From positions 1 to 39,658 of the forward strand of contig DATAEK010000283.1 of assembly GCA_036258055.1 (NCBI GenBank): a stretch of 39,658 nucleotides of DNA, read 5' to 3'. The notes under the pieces were generated by a model. The model worked only from the letters and a program-made list of their open reading frames with translations, was not told the origin of the DNA and searched no databases. A program made the translations under genes and the position numbers. This document shows, one piece after another, positions 7,596 through 15,394 of this stretch. This DNA is from DATAEK01 sp036258055 (lineage in GTDB: Bacteria; Acidobacteriota; Vicinamibacteria; Vicinamibacterales; 2-12-FULL-66-21). Position 1 is the first letter of the stretch. Every line of letters begins with the position of its first letter.

Positions 7596-7601
7596 TATAA
7601 T
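7596..7601 (+). promoter_or_regulatory. -10 box of the GHMP kinase gene (candidate leaderless promoter)
   Basis: A perfect TATAAT stands out in this GC-rich DNA, six bases before the GTG at 7608. The expected start of transcription falls on the GTG itself. No -35 match lies at 16-18 bases. It is divergent from the nagZ box in the same 144-base gene-free interval, which holds nothing else I can name. Confidence 0.5.
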
Positions 7602-7607
7602 CGTCAG

Positions 7608-8612
7608 GTGCACATCGATTCCTCTGCGCCGACTCGCATCGATCTGGCGGGCGGCACGCTCGACATCTGGCCGCTCTATCTGTTTCACGAAGGCGCGCAG
7701 ACGCTGAACGTCGCGATCAGCCTGCGCGCGCACTGCAAGATCCGCCCGCGCGAGGATCGGCGCATCGTCATCACGTCGGAGGACACGGGCAAGCACGTCG
7801 AGGCAGACCACTGGAGCGCGTTGCGAGACAACGCGGAACTGCGGCTGCTCGGATGGCTGCTCCACCATTTCCAGGTCGAAGGCCTCGAGATGACCACCCG
7901 CAGCGAGTCTCCGGTTGGTGCCGGCATTGCCGGGTCCTCCGCGCTCAACATCGCCGTGTGCGGCGCCCTCGCAGCCTGGACCGGGCGGCCGTTGTCGGAC
8001 GATGCGCTGCTGCAGATTGCGATGAACGTCGAGGCTCAGGCGATCGACGTACCGACCGGCGTTCAAGACTATCGACCGGCGCTCTACGGCGGCATCTCCG
8101 CGGTCGAGCTCGGTGTCGCCGGAGTCCGGCGTGTCGGGCTGCCCGTCGACGCACAGGAGCTGGAGCGGCGGCTGGTGCTGGCGTACACGAATGCCAGCCG
8201 GAACTCGGGGATCAACAACTGGGAAGTCACGAAGCGGCACATCGACGGCGACCGGGAGGTCCAGTCGCGCTTCGCCCGCATCCGTGACATTGCCGCCGCG
8301 ATGCGCGAGGCACTTCAGCGCGGCGACTGGCCGGAGGTCGGGCGGCAAATTGCCACCGAGTGGGACAACCGGAAGGGGCTGGCGCCTGGTGTGACGACCG
8401 ACCACATCGACGCAATGCTCGCCACGGCTGCCAAGGCCGGCGCGACGGGGGGCAAGGTCTGCGGCGCCGGCGGCGGAGGCTGTCTCTTCTGCATCGGTGA
8501 ACCGCAGGACATCCCCGCGATCCGTCGGGCGCTCGCAGACGCCGGCGCCCGGCTGCTCGACTTTCGCGTCGACACACGTGGGCTCCTGGTCGAGTCCGGC
8601 GTGGTCGCTTGA
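7608..8612 (+). CDS. GHMP-superfamily sugar kinase (galactokinase/mevalonate kinase-like), substrate unknown
   Basis: A 334-aa small-molecule kinase with all three GHMP motifs: motif 1 APTRIDLAGGTLD (7-19), the phosphate loop PVGAGIAGSSA (102-112), and motif 3 KVCGAGGGGCLF (283-294). The segment IDVPTGVQDY (147-156) holds the likely catalytic Asp154. It resembles the COG2605 group that includes D-glycero-D-manno-heptose 7-phosphate kinase, but no heptose genes are near. Being divergent from nagZ, it may phosphorylate a recycled amino sugar such as GlcNAc or anhydroMurNAc; this is inference from position only. The GTG at 7608 is preferred for its leaderless-type promoter and the family-like N-terminus; ATG 7584 would add eight residues but would lie upstream of the proposed promoter. 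Confidence 0.82.
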   Translation: MHIDSSAPTRIDLAGGTLDIWPLYLFHEGAQTLNVAISLRAHCKIRPREDRRIVITSEDTGKHVEADHWSALRDNAELRLLGWLLHHFQVEGLEMTTRSESPVGAGIAGSSALNIAVCGALAAWTGRPLSDDALLQIAMNVEAQAIDVPTGVQDYRPALYGGISAVELGVAGVRRVGLPVDAQELERRLVLAYTNASRNSGINNWEVTKRHIDGDREVQSRFARIRDIAAAMREALQRGDWPEVGRQIATEWDNRKGLAPGVTTDHIDAMLATAAKAGATGGKVCGAGGGGCLFCIGEPQDIPAIRRALADAGARLLDFRVDTRGLLVESGVVA

Positions 8613-8667
8613 CGGATGGTGCAGCCACGACGTTCACGTCAGGCGGCAGCCGCGCAGGACGACAAGT

Positions 8668-10398
8668 GTGGATAATCTCGCGATTGCACGGGTCCTGACC
8701 GAGATCGGCGACCTGCTCGAGATCAAGAACGAGAACCCGTTCAAGATCCGTGCGTACCGCAACGCCGCCGAAACGATCATTCACGCCGCCGAGCGCGTCG
8801 CGGATCTCTCGCCGGCCGATCGCCTGCGTCTGCCTGGGATCGGCAAGGATCTCGCGGCCAAGATCACCGAGCTCGTCGACAGCGGTACGATCGCCTACCA
8901 TCGCGACCTTCTCGAGGAATTCCCACCCACGATTCTCGACCTGCTGCACCTGCAGGGAGTCGGGCCGAAGACGGTGGCGCTCCTCTACCACGAGCTTGGT
9001 ATCAAGACGCTGAGCGACCTCGAACAGTCCGCGCGGGAAGGGCGCCTGCGGTCGCTCAAAGGCATGGGCGCAAAAAAGGAAGCGCTCATCCTGAAAGCCC
9101 TCGAGGAGCGAACGCGCGTGACCGGACGGCGGCTGCTCGCCGAAGCTCACGACGCCGCGGCGTCGCTCGTGGCCGCCCTGCGCGAGGCAGCGCCCGATGC
9201 GGTACTCCACACGGTCGGCAGCCTGCGACGCGGCTGCGAAACCTGCGGCGACCTCGACATCGTCGCTGCCGGTGCGCCAGCAGGGATCATGGAGGCTTTC
9301 ACCACCTACCGGCTCGTCGAGCGCATCCTCGCGCGCGGCGAGACGAAGTCGAGCGTGCTCCTCTGGGGCGGCTTCCAGGCGGACCTGCGCGTCGTGGCCC
9401 GGGAGAGCGTCGGCGCGGCGATGCAGTACTTCACCGGCTCGAAGGCCCACAACATCGCGCTGCGCGATCGGGCGATGCAACGCGAGCTGAAGCTCAACGA
9501 GTACGGGCTCTATCGGATCAGCGACGATACCGCCATTGCGGGAGAGTCGGAGGAAGGCATCTACGAGGCCCTGGGGCTCGCGTTCATCCCGCCGGAACTC
9601 CGGGAGAATCGCGGCGAGATCGCCGCCGCCGAGGCGCGCTCGCTGCCGCGCTTGCTGACGCTCGAAGATCTGCGTGGCGATCTTCACATGCACACGACCG
9701 CAACCGACGGCCACGCCGACGCCGAAACGATGGCCCGTGCGGCCCAGTCTGCGGGGCGAAGCTACATCGCGATTACCGACCACTCGCGTGCCCTGGCGAT
9801 GGCCAACGGCCTCGACGAGCGGGCAGCGCTCGCGCACGCGCGCGAAATCCGGGCACTGAACGATCGGTTGGAGGGCATCACCGTCCTCGCGGGTATCGAG
9901 TGCGATATCCGTCCCGATGGCACGATGGATCTCGCCGACGATTGCCTCGCGGAGCTCGACATCGTCATCGCCTCGGTCCATTCCGCATTCAATCAGGATG
10001 AGGCGCAGATGACCGACCGGATTCTCAAGGCCATCTCCTGTCCATGGGTCGACGTCATCGGGCACCCGACCGGACGCCGGATTCTCAAGCGGGACGGCTA
10101 TCGCGTGAACATGGACCAGATCATCGGCGCGGCCGCCGCGGCGGGCGTGGCGCTCGAGATCAACAGCCAGGTCGAACGCCTGGATCTCGACGAGGCGCTC
10201 GCGCGCCTGGCGCGCGATCGAGGAGTGAAGCTGACAATCGACTCCGACGCGCACTCGCCGGCCGCGCTCGGTCTGCTGCGCTGGGGCGCCATCGTCGCGC
10301 GTCGCGCATGGCTGACGGTCGACGATGTGCTCAACACCCGGCCGGTCGAGGAGCTTCGCGCGTCGCTTCGCCGCCATCGGAGTCGGGGGGGACGATGA
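8668..10398 (+). CDS. polX: DNA polymerase/3'-5' exonuclease PolX (family X polymerase with PHP domain)
   Basis: Bacterial PolX acts in gap-filling and repair. The 576-aa protein has the normal bacterial length and order: a helix-hairpin-helix region (LPGIGKDLAAKI at 55-66, LQGVGPKTVALLY at 95-107), the polymerase palm with GSLRRGCETCGDLDIV (184-199) carrying Asp195 and Asp197, a third Asp near 239 (FQADLRVV), and a C-terminal PHP phosphoesterase. The PHP metal ligands are visible in GDLHMHTTATDGH (338-349), ITDHS, GIECDI, VIASVHS, VIGHPTGR and IDSDAHS. Both polymerase and exonuclease centres look intact. The GTG at 8668 was chosen from the family start (DNLAIARVLTEIGDLLEIK) and an AGGA site eight bases upstream. 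It overlaps the next small gene by four bases (ATGA). Confidence 0.94.
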   Translation: MDNLAIARVLTEIGDLLEIKNENPFKIRAYRNAAETIIHAAERVADLSPADRLRLPGIGKDLAAKITELVDSGTIAYHRDLLEEFPPTILDLLHLQGVGPKTVALLYHELGIKTLSDLEQSAREGRLRSLKGMGAKKEALILKALEERTRVTGRRLLAEAHDAAASLVAALREAAPDAVLHTVGSLRRGCETCGDLDIVAAGAPAGIMEAFTTYRLVERILARGETKSSVLLWGGFQADLRVVARESVGAAMQYFTGSKAHNIALRDRAMQRELKLNEYGLYRISDDTAIAGESEEGIYEALGLAFIPPELRENRGEIAAAEARSLPRLLTLEDLRGDLHMHTTATDGHADAETMARAAQSAGRSYIAITDHSRALAMANGLDERAALAHAREIRALNDRLEGITVLAGIECDIRPDGTMDLADDCLAELDIVIASVHSAFNQDEAQMTDRILKAISCPWVDVIGHPTGRRILKRDGYRVNMDQIIGAAAAAGVALEINSQVERLDLDEALARLARDRGVKLTIDSDAHSPAALGLLRWGAIVARRAWLTVDDVLNTRPVEELRASLRRHRSRGGR

Positions 10399-10598
10399 GC
10401 GTGAAGAGTCGAGATCCGCTGGCTGAGATCCGGCGGCTCTACTTCGGGGCGAAGCCGTCCACGATTCAGAAGGATTTTGCCCGTGCGATCGATCTGCTCA
10501 AATCGATGTCGGGGGAAAAGGCGCGTGAGCGCGCCACGGTCTACATGCAGGGCCTTGCCGAAATGCGCAAGGAGTGGCAGGGCCGCAAACGCGGCTGA
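10395..10598 (+). CDS. Small conserved-looking protein coupled to polX, function unknown
   Basis: A 67-aa basic, soluble protein. Its ATG overlaps the polX stop (ATGA, 10395-10398) and follows a GGGGGGGACG stretch that can act as ribosome site, so it should be made together with PolX. The sequence is mainly amphipathic helix: an N-terminal EIRRLYFGAKPSTIQKDFA part, then KARERATVYMQGLAEM and a basic end (GRKRG). I recognise no domain. A DNA- or partner-binding accessory of PolX is possible but only inferred from coupling. Its stop is two bases from the stop of the convergent gene. Confidence 0.75.
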   Translation: MSVKSRDPLAEIRRLYFGAKPSTIQKDFARAIDLLKSMSGEKARERATVYMQGLAEMRKEWQGRKRG

Positions 10599-10600
10599 GC

Positions 10601-11371
10601 CTACTTCGCCTGCTTCACCGCGAGGCGGCGGGCAGCGAGACGCAGCACCTCGGGTACGTTGCGATCGATGCTGATCCTCTTCATGTCCTTCTCGTTCAGG
10701 CGGTGCAGCAGCTGCATCGAAATGCCCGGCGGCGTCTTTGCGTTCTTCGTGAGCGCGAGCGCCACCGCGTAATTCTTGAGCCACGTCCGGTTCGTGCCGA
10801 TGATGCGCAGAACGTCCTCGGAGACATTCGCCATCTTGGCAAACGCCTCGACCTCCGCCTCGGTCAGCTTGGGGCTCGTCAAAACCGCCGTGGCCACGAT
10901 GCGATTCGTGTCGCGGATGAGCGTCGCGCGCTGCTCGCGTGTACCTTTCATCGCCAGCTTCATGCGATCGGTGATGCTGAGGGACGACAGCAGACGATTT
11001 CTTCCGTCTTCGTCCTTCTCGTCGCCAGCCTCCGGCAGATCCGGAAGCGTGTCCAGCAGCGGTTCCGCGTAGGCCTCAGACGCTGGCTCAGAGGGGGTAA
11101 TCCCTCTCCCTGCGAAGAAGGCCAGGATCTCGCCGGGAACGTCCGTGCGCGCGAGAAAGGCACGCAGCGGCGCCTCAGGGAGTGCCGCGAGAGTGGCGGC
11201 TGTTGCGTCCCTGACGTCGCTGTCGGGGTCGTCGGACAACAACACCAGAAGGGCAAGCTGTTCGTGGGCGCGCGGTGCGAGCGCGCCTCGGGCAGCGAGC
11301 AGGCGAATGTCCCGCTCCACCTCGCCGCGGCGGAACAAATCGATCAGCGGTGATCGGTAACCTGGGTCCAT
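10601..11371 (-). CDS. Conserved hypothetical protein, HEAT-like helical
   Basis: A 256-aa soluble, largely alpha-helical protein with no signal or membrane segment. The N-terminal half looks like short HEAT-type repeats (DPDSDVRDATAATLAALPE); an acidic linker near 115-125 separates it from a C-terminal part rich in helices (RMKLAMKGTREQRATLI, KMANVSEDVLRIIGTNRTW, ISMQLLHRLNEKDMKRISID). I believe similar proteins are widespread in Acidobacteriota and deltaproteobacterial groups, but no function is known to me. The start overlaps the thiE end by 28 bases, making it the last gene of the ffh-headed operon; a later start is possible. Confidence 0.75.
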   Translation of the reverse strand: MDPGYRSPLIDLFRRGEVERDIRLLAARGALAPRAHEQLALLVLLSDDPDSDVRDATAATLAALPEAPLRAFLARTDVPGEILAFFAGRGITPSEPASEAYAEPLLDTLPDLPEAGDEKDEDGRNRLLSSLSITDRMKLAMKGTREQRATLIRDTNRIVATAVLTSPKLTEAEVEAFAKMANVSEDVLRIIGTNRTWLKNYAVALALTKNAKTPPGISMQLLHRLNEKDMKRISIDRNVPEVLRLAARRLAVKQAK

Positions 11372-12069
11372 CGGAGCTTCTGACCTCGCTCGAATGCCTG
11401 TCGGACGCTCCCGACTATCTCCCTCAGAACAGGTTCGGCTCTATCGTTATGTTCGCGCACCGGATCCGCGAAGAGGCCGATTGCCGCGATCCCCGCGGCG
11501 CCGGCAAGCGCCGCCTCCTCCGCACCCGCGATATCGACACCGCCAATCGCCAGGACCGGCGCGGCCGCTGCCTCGCACACGGCCGCAAGGGATGCGACGC
11601 CCGCAACGGCGTGATCGTGGCACTTTGACTGGGAGCGGAACACTGTTCCGAACAGCAGATAGTCGCACGCCTCCCGACGCTCGCGGAGACACGTCAGATC
11701 GGCCATGTGAATCGACCGGCCGATCAGGAATCCCGCGGGCACGATTTCACGGACGCGCGCGCACGCTGGCGCTGACGACGGCAGATGTACGCCGGCTATC
11801 CCAGTGGCCAAGGCGACGTCGACACGATCGTTCACGACAACGCGGGCGCTTGTCGAACGCGCCACGCCGGCGATCTCGCGTGTCAGCATTTCGAGCCGTC
11901 GATCCGCCAGCCCTCGCTCACGAATCTGGATCAGATCGACGCCGGCCGACGCAACCGCGCCGGCCCATTGCAGGAGCCGCTCGCACGCCGACTCGTCGTC
12001 AGCCGCGCCAAGCCGCGTGCGATCGCTGACGGCCATGATGACTGGCGTGGACAGGGGGGCGGCGAACAT
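11344..12069 (-). CDS. thiE: Thiamine phosphate synthase-like protein (ThiE/TenI family)
   Basis: A 241-aa TIM-barrel protein of the ThiE/TenI family. ThiE couples the pyrimidine diphosphate and thiazole phosphate into thiamine phosphate. Visible landmarks: AVSDRTRL near the start, DLIQIRERGL (pyrophosphate-binding in ThiE), VVVNDRVDVALA, GVHLPSSA, IGRSIH, YLLFGTVFRSQSK and VLAIGGVDIAGAEEA. The FGTVFRSQSK loop departs from the usual GPVFPTxTK, so a TenI-like isomerase or other role cannot be excluded. The ATG at 12069 was chosen for its AAGGA ribosome site five bases upstream; upstream extension is low complexity. No other thiamine gene and no TPP riboswitch is seen here. Confidence 0.78.
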   Translation of the reverse strand: MFAAPLSTPVIMAVSDRTRLGAADDESACERLLQWAGAVASAGVDLIQIRERGLADRRLEMLTREIAGVARSTSARVVVNDRVDVALATGIAGVHLPSSAPACARVREIVPAGFLIGRSIHMADLTCLRERREACDYLLFGTVFRSQSKCHDHAVAGVASLAAVCEAAAAPVLAIGGVDIAGAEEAALAGAAGIAAIGLFADPVREHNDRAEPVLREIVGSVRQAFERGQKLRWTQVTDHR

Positions 12070-12079
12070 CCGCGGTCCT

Positions 12080-12346
12080 TCACAGGCTGGCCGGCGGGGC
12101 TTTTTCGTTCCGCTGCAGACGGGCGCCGAAGGCGGCGGCGAGCTCAAAGAGGCCCGCAATCGCGGTGATCGCACCGATCCCCGAGATGGCGCCGCGCGAG
12201 AACGGGCTGGCGAGAAAATGCTCGAGCGCCGGCATGGCCTCGACGAACACGTTCCGATCCCAGAACGTCGACCAGGGGGCCACGATCAGGATGATGCCAC
12301 TTTCGAGAAAGTAGGCGGCAAAGAGGATGCGCGTCAGAAAGGGGAT
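12080..12346 (-). CDS. Small two-helix membrane protein, apparent ATC start
   Basis: Frame of 88 codons with two hydrophobic segments, residues about 6-21 (ILFAAYFLESGIILIV) and about 55-75 (ISGIGAITAIAGLFELAAAF), joined by WDRNVFVEAMPALEHFLASP and a short charged tail. No ATG, GTG or TTG lies upstream of the first helix. A perfect AGGAGG (12358-12353, within the last codons of the TPR gene) sits six bases before an ATC codon, which best explains initiation. The first common start, GTG 12283, would lose the first helix. The stop is ten bases before thiE. Membrane location is inferred; function unknown. Confidence 0.6.
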   Translation of the reverse strand: MPFLTRILFAAYFLESGIILIVAPWSTFWDRNVFVEAMPALEHFLASPFSRGAISGIGAITAIAGLFELAAAFGARLQRNEKAPPASL

Positions 12347-12348
12347 GA

Positions 12349-14331
12349 CTAGCCTCCTGTCTGCACGCGCGCCAGCCGACCGATTCGTGCCGGCACGTCA
12401 CGGTAGTCACCAGCGTCGGCCTGCAATTCAAGGAATACCGCCAGGGCCCGCGCCGTTTCCCCGGCCCCGTCCAGCACGACGCCCAGGTCGTACAGCAGCG
12501 CACGGCCGTCTTCTGCCGTCGGCGCCGGCGCCTCGGACGCGCGTTCGAACCATTCGACGGCCCGCTCCGTCTCTCCGCGGCTCGTGTGCAGACGTGCCAG
12601 CAGCGAGGCTGCCTCGAACCGCTGCTCCGGCGACTTGGCCGCGGTCTGAAGCGATCCCATCGCCTCTTCGACCATATTCATGTCGAGATAGGTGCGTGCG
12701 AGCTTCATGTACTGTGCCGAGAAGTCCTCATCTGCGGTCTCGGAAGCATCGGTGCGCAGATCCTCGAACACCTCTTCGAGACTCTCGCGCCCGGATAAAG
12801 CGACGCGAGGTTTCAGTTCGCCAAGCGCTCCGGTGAGATCGATTTCCTCTTCCCGGGTCTCTCGCGCGGGCGACGGCGGTGGCGCGACGGCGACGGGCGT
12901 CGCGATCTGCTCGATTGACGGCAGGGCCGGTGCCGGTGGAGGTGTCGGCCCGCTCGCGGGCTGCTGCGCGGCGGTATCGGCAGGTTCGGGCGTCAGCGCT
13001 TCAACCTCTTCGACCTCTTCAGCCCCTGACGCGGCTGCCGCCGTCGGGACGTTCGCTGTCTCTGCGACCGGCGACGGGTCGCTGCGCAAATCGACGAACG
13101 GATCCTTGGCGGTGAATGGCGACGCGCCGCTCAACCTGTCGGCGATGTGCGTATCAGGATCGAAAACCCGCAGCATGGTCAGCGCACGGCGGAACCGCTC
13201 GATGTGTGCGCCCTCCCACGGCTCCCGCGCCACGAGATCCTCCGCGATCACCCTGGCCTCGGCCGCCTGCCCGGTTTCGAGGTAGGCGTCGGTCAGCTGC
13301 ACCTGCGCCTGGTACATCGTGGTCTCGAGTCCGCCATCGACGCAGACTTCGACGAGCTTCAGGAGCGCGGGCACGTGACGTGGCACCTCACGCCCGAACC
13401 GTTGCAGCACCTCGGCTGCCCCGGTGAAGTCCGCGTCTGCAACGGCCGCATCAACCGACGCATCCACCCACACGAACGCCTGATCGGGCTGGGATGCGGT
13501 GAGCGACCAGCCCTTTTCAAGAAAGGCGTGCCGGCGAGCACGGTCCATCGACAGCACGTGAGCAAGCACTTCGCGAGCGCCGTCGAGGCGGCCGGCGGTC
13601 AGCTCGATCTCGGCCAGCGTTCCGAGAAGCTCCGGGTCGTCGCCGGCGGACTCGCGGGTGAGGAACTCCGCGGCCGACTCGAGATTGCCGGCCTGGACGG
13701 CGGTGCGAACGAGGGCGGCGCGCCCCGCGTGATCCTGGGGGTTCAACCGGACGACGTGACGCAGCGCCTCGAGCGCTTCGGCCGTGCGTCCCTTCTCGAG
13801 CAAATCGTCGTGAATCGCCCGGTAGCGCGCCGCGGCCCCTTCGGTATCGCCCATTTCCTCGACGATCCGGGCGGCGGCGTGCCGGGCATCGAAGTCCGAC
13901 GGGTCGAGCGTACCGACACGAATCGCAATCTCGGCGGCGCCTTTGTGATCGCCGCGCGCCCGCCGCCGATCGGCCACCGCGTGTAACTGCGTCTTGGCGT
14001 CAGCGAGCAGGCCCTGCTTCGTCGAGACCTCGGCGAGTACGAGCTGGATGGACTCGTCGTCGGGTTGAATCTTCAGGATCTTCTTGTAGAGCGCGCCAGC
14101 CTTCGGATAGAAGCCTTCGCGCAGGAAATGATCGGCGATGCGGGTGTATTGCTGGACCGCTTTGTCGGTCTGGCCACCGCGGGCGTACAAATCCCCCAGG
14201 GTGTTCGCGGTGTTCCAGTCGCGAGGCTGATCCTCGACGACGCGCAGGTACTCGGCGATTGCCGCGTCGAGCCGTCCCTGGCGGAGGAGCTTCTCCGCTT
14301 TCTTCAGCGTGACATCACGATCGAAGGCCAA
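12349..14331 (-). CDS. Large tetratricopeptide-repeat protein
   Basis: A 660-aa cytoplasmic protein, with no signal or membrane segment. Residues 5-340 are tandem TPR-like helix pairs (AEKLLRQGRLDAAIAEYLRVV, and later RTAEALEALRHVVRLNP). A Pro/Ala/Glu-rich disordered linker spans about 425-500 and contains runs such as EEVEEVEALTPEP; an EEIDLTGALGELKPR motif follows, then a second TPR block (YMKLARTYLDMNMVEEAMGSL to the end). TPR arrays bind protein partners; the partner is unknown. It starts at TTG 14331, supported by GGAG seven bases upstream and by the natural repeat start MAFDRDVTLKKAEKLL. It follows rnhB after 47 bases. Confidence 0.85.
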   Translation of the reverse strand: MAFDRDVTLKKAEKLLRQGRLDAAIAEYLRVVEDQPRDWNTANTLGDLYARGGQTDKAVQQYTRIADHFLREGFYPKAGALYKKILKIQPDDESIQLVLAEVSTKQGLLADAKTQLHAVADRRRARGDHKGAAEIAIRVGTLDPSDFDARHAAARIVEEMGDTEGAAARYRAIHDDLLEKGRTAEALEALRHVVRLNPQDHAGRAALVRTAVQAGNLESAAEFLTRESAGDDPELLGTLAEIELTAGRLDGAREVLAHVLSMDRARRHAFLEKGWSLTASQPDQAFVWVDASVDAAVADADFTGAAEVLQRFGREVPRHVPALLKLVEVCVDGGLETTMYQAQVQLTDAYLETGQAAEARVIAEDLVAREPWEGAHIERFRRALTMLRVFDPDTHIADRLSGASPFTAKDPFVDLRSDPSPVAETANVPTAAAASGAEEVEEVEALTPEPADTAAQQPASGPTPPPAPALPSIEQIATPVAVAPPPSPARETREEEIDLTGALGELKPRVALSGRESLEEVFEDLRTDASETADEDFSAQYMKLARTYLDMNMVEEAMGSLQTAAKSPEQRFEAASLLARLHTSRGETERAVEWFERASEAPAPTAEDGRALLYDLGVVLDGAGETARALAVFLELQADAGDYRDVPARIGRLARVQTGG

Positions 14332-14378
14332 CGGGATTCTCCGCGGAGCGTGGACGCCGGAATGCGGCGTGAAGGGAG

Positions 14379-15002
14379 TCAGTGCATCCTATCAAACAGC
14401 GATGGCGGCCGGAACGAGCGACGATGGACATCTGAATACCCATGGGCCGCAACCGCCGCGAGGTGATCCCGCGTGGCGTACCCCTTGTGTCGATCGAACC
14501 CATACCGAGGGTCCCGCGCGTGCAGTTCGTCCATCATGCGGTCGCGCGTGACCTTGGCCACGATGGACGCCGCGGCTATTGCCGTACACCGGCTGTCGCC
14601 GTGCACGACCGCCCGCTGCGCCACCAGCAAATCCGGAATCCGGAACGCATCCACGAGCACGAAATCCGCCGACGGCGTGAGCCCGAGCACCGCGCGCTGC
14701 ATCGCGCGCAGCGACGCCTGGTGGATATTGATGCGATCGATCTCCTCGCAGTCGGCTGCCGCCACGCACCACGCGATCGCCGTTCGGGTGATGCGCTCGT
14801 AGAGCCGTTCGCGCTCCAGGGCGGTCACGGTCTTCGAATCGCAGATGCGCGCCACGTACCGCTCGGGGGCGAGCACCACCGCCGCCGCGACCACCGGACC
14901 TGCGAGGCATCCGCGCCCGACCTCGTCGCAGCCGGCCACGTTGACAAACCCCATCCGCCGGATCGCGTTCTCCAGCGTCCTGAAGGCCCGGACCTTGACC
15001 AT
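14379..15002 (-). CDS. rnhB: Ribonuclease HII
   Basis: Cleaves RNA in RNA/DNA hybrids and at single ribonucleotides in DNA. The 207-aa protein shows the full acidic active site: Asp26 and Glu27 in GCDEVGRGCLAGPVV, Asp118 in LVDAF, and Asp136 in the GDSRCTAIAAASIVAKVTRD signature. The C-terminal YGFDRHKGYATRDHLAA is typical. A start at ATG 15002 leaves an N-terminal helix of about 20 residues (KVRAFRTLENAIRRMGF) before the first active-site strand. It lies 34 bases after rplS, its usual neighbour. Confidence 0.95.
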   Translation of the reverse strand: MVKVRAFRTLENAIRRMGFVNVAGCDEVGRGCLAGPVVAAAVVLAPERYVARICDSKTVTALERERLYERITRTAIAWCVAAADCEEIDRINIHQASLRAMQRAVLGLTPSADFVLVDAFRIPDLLVAQRAVVHGDSRCTAIAAASIVAKVTRDRMMDELHARDPRYGFDRHKGYATRDHLAAVAAHGYSDVHRRSFRPPSLFDRMH

Positions 15003-15036
15003 CCGCTGTCCCCGACGTTCGTGCGCCGCGTCGCGG

Positions 15037-15390
15037 TCAGGCCGGCTGCTGCTTCTTCTGCTCCTTCATCCGCGCCGCCTTGCCCTTCAGGTCGCGGAGG
15101 AAGTACAGCTTCGCCCGTCGGACGCGCGCGGTGCGAACGACATCGATCTTGTCGATGATGGGAGAGTGCAGCGGGAAAATGCGCTCGACCCCCTGGCCGA
15201 ACGACACCTTGCGCACCGTGAACGTCGCGCGGGCGCCGCCGCGGTGCATGCCGATCACCATTCCCTCGAACACCTGGATGCGCTCTTTGTCCCCTTCACG
15301 CACCTTCACGTGGACGCGGACGGTATCGCCAGGCTTGATCGCCGGGCGCGTGGTCAGATGAGGGCGCTCGACGGTCTCTACGGCAGTCAT
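15037..15390 (-). CDS. rplS: 50S ribosomal protein L19
   Basis: A 117-aa ribosomal protein at the 30S-50S interface. Diagnostic segments are PAIKPGDTVRVHVKV, ERIQVFEGMVIGMHRGG, TFTVRKVSFGQGVERIFPLH, SPIIDKIDVV and RRAKLYFLRDLKGKAARMKE. The ATG at 15390 has GGGAG eight bases upstream; it lies five bases before the trmD stop on the transcript side, so the two genes overlap by a few codons at most. Length is normal. Confidence 0.97.
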   Translation of the reverse strand: MTAVETVERPHLTTRPAIKPGDTVRVHVKVREGDKERIQVFEGMVIGMHRGGARATFTVRKVSFGQGVERIFPLHSPIIDKIDVVRTARVRRAKLYFLRDLKGKAARMKEQKKQQPA

Positions 15391-15394
15391 CACA

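Noticed and set aside
8227..10377. 716-codon open frame on the minus strand opposite polX
   Set aside because: It lies antisense to a full set of PolX motifs. Long antisense frames are common in GC-rich genes, and its composition (Arg-rich, no recognisable domain) is that of a shadow.
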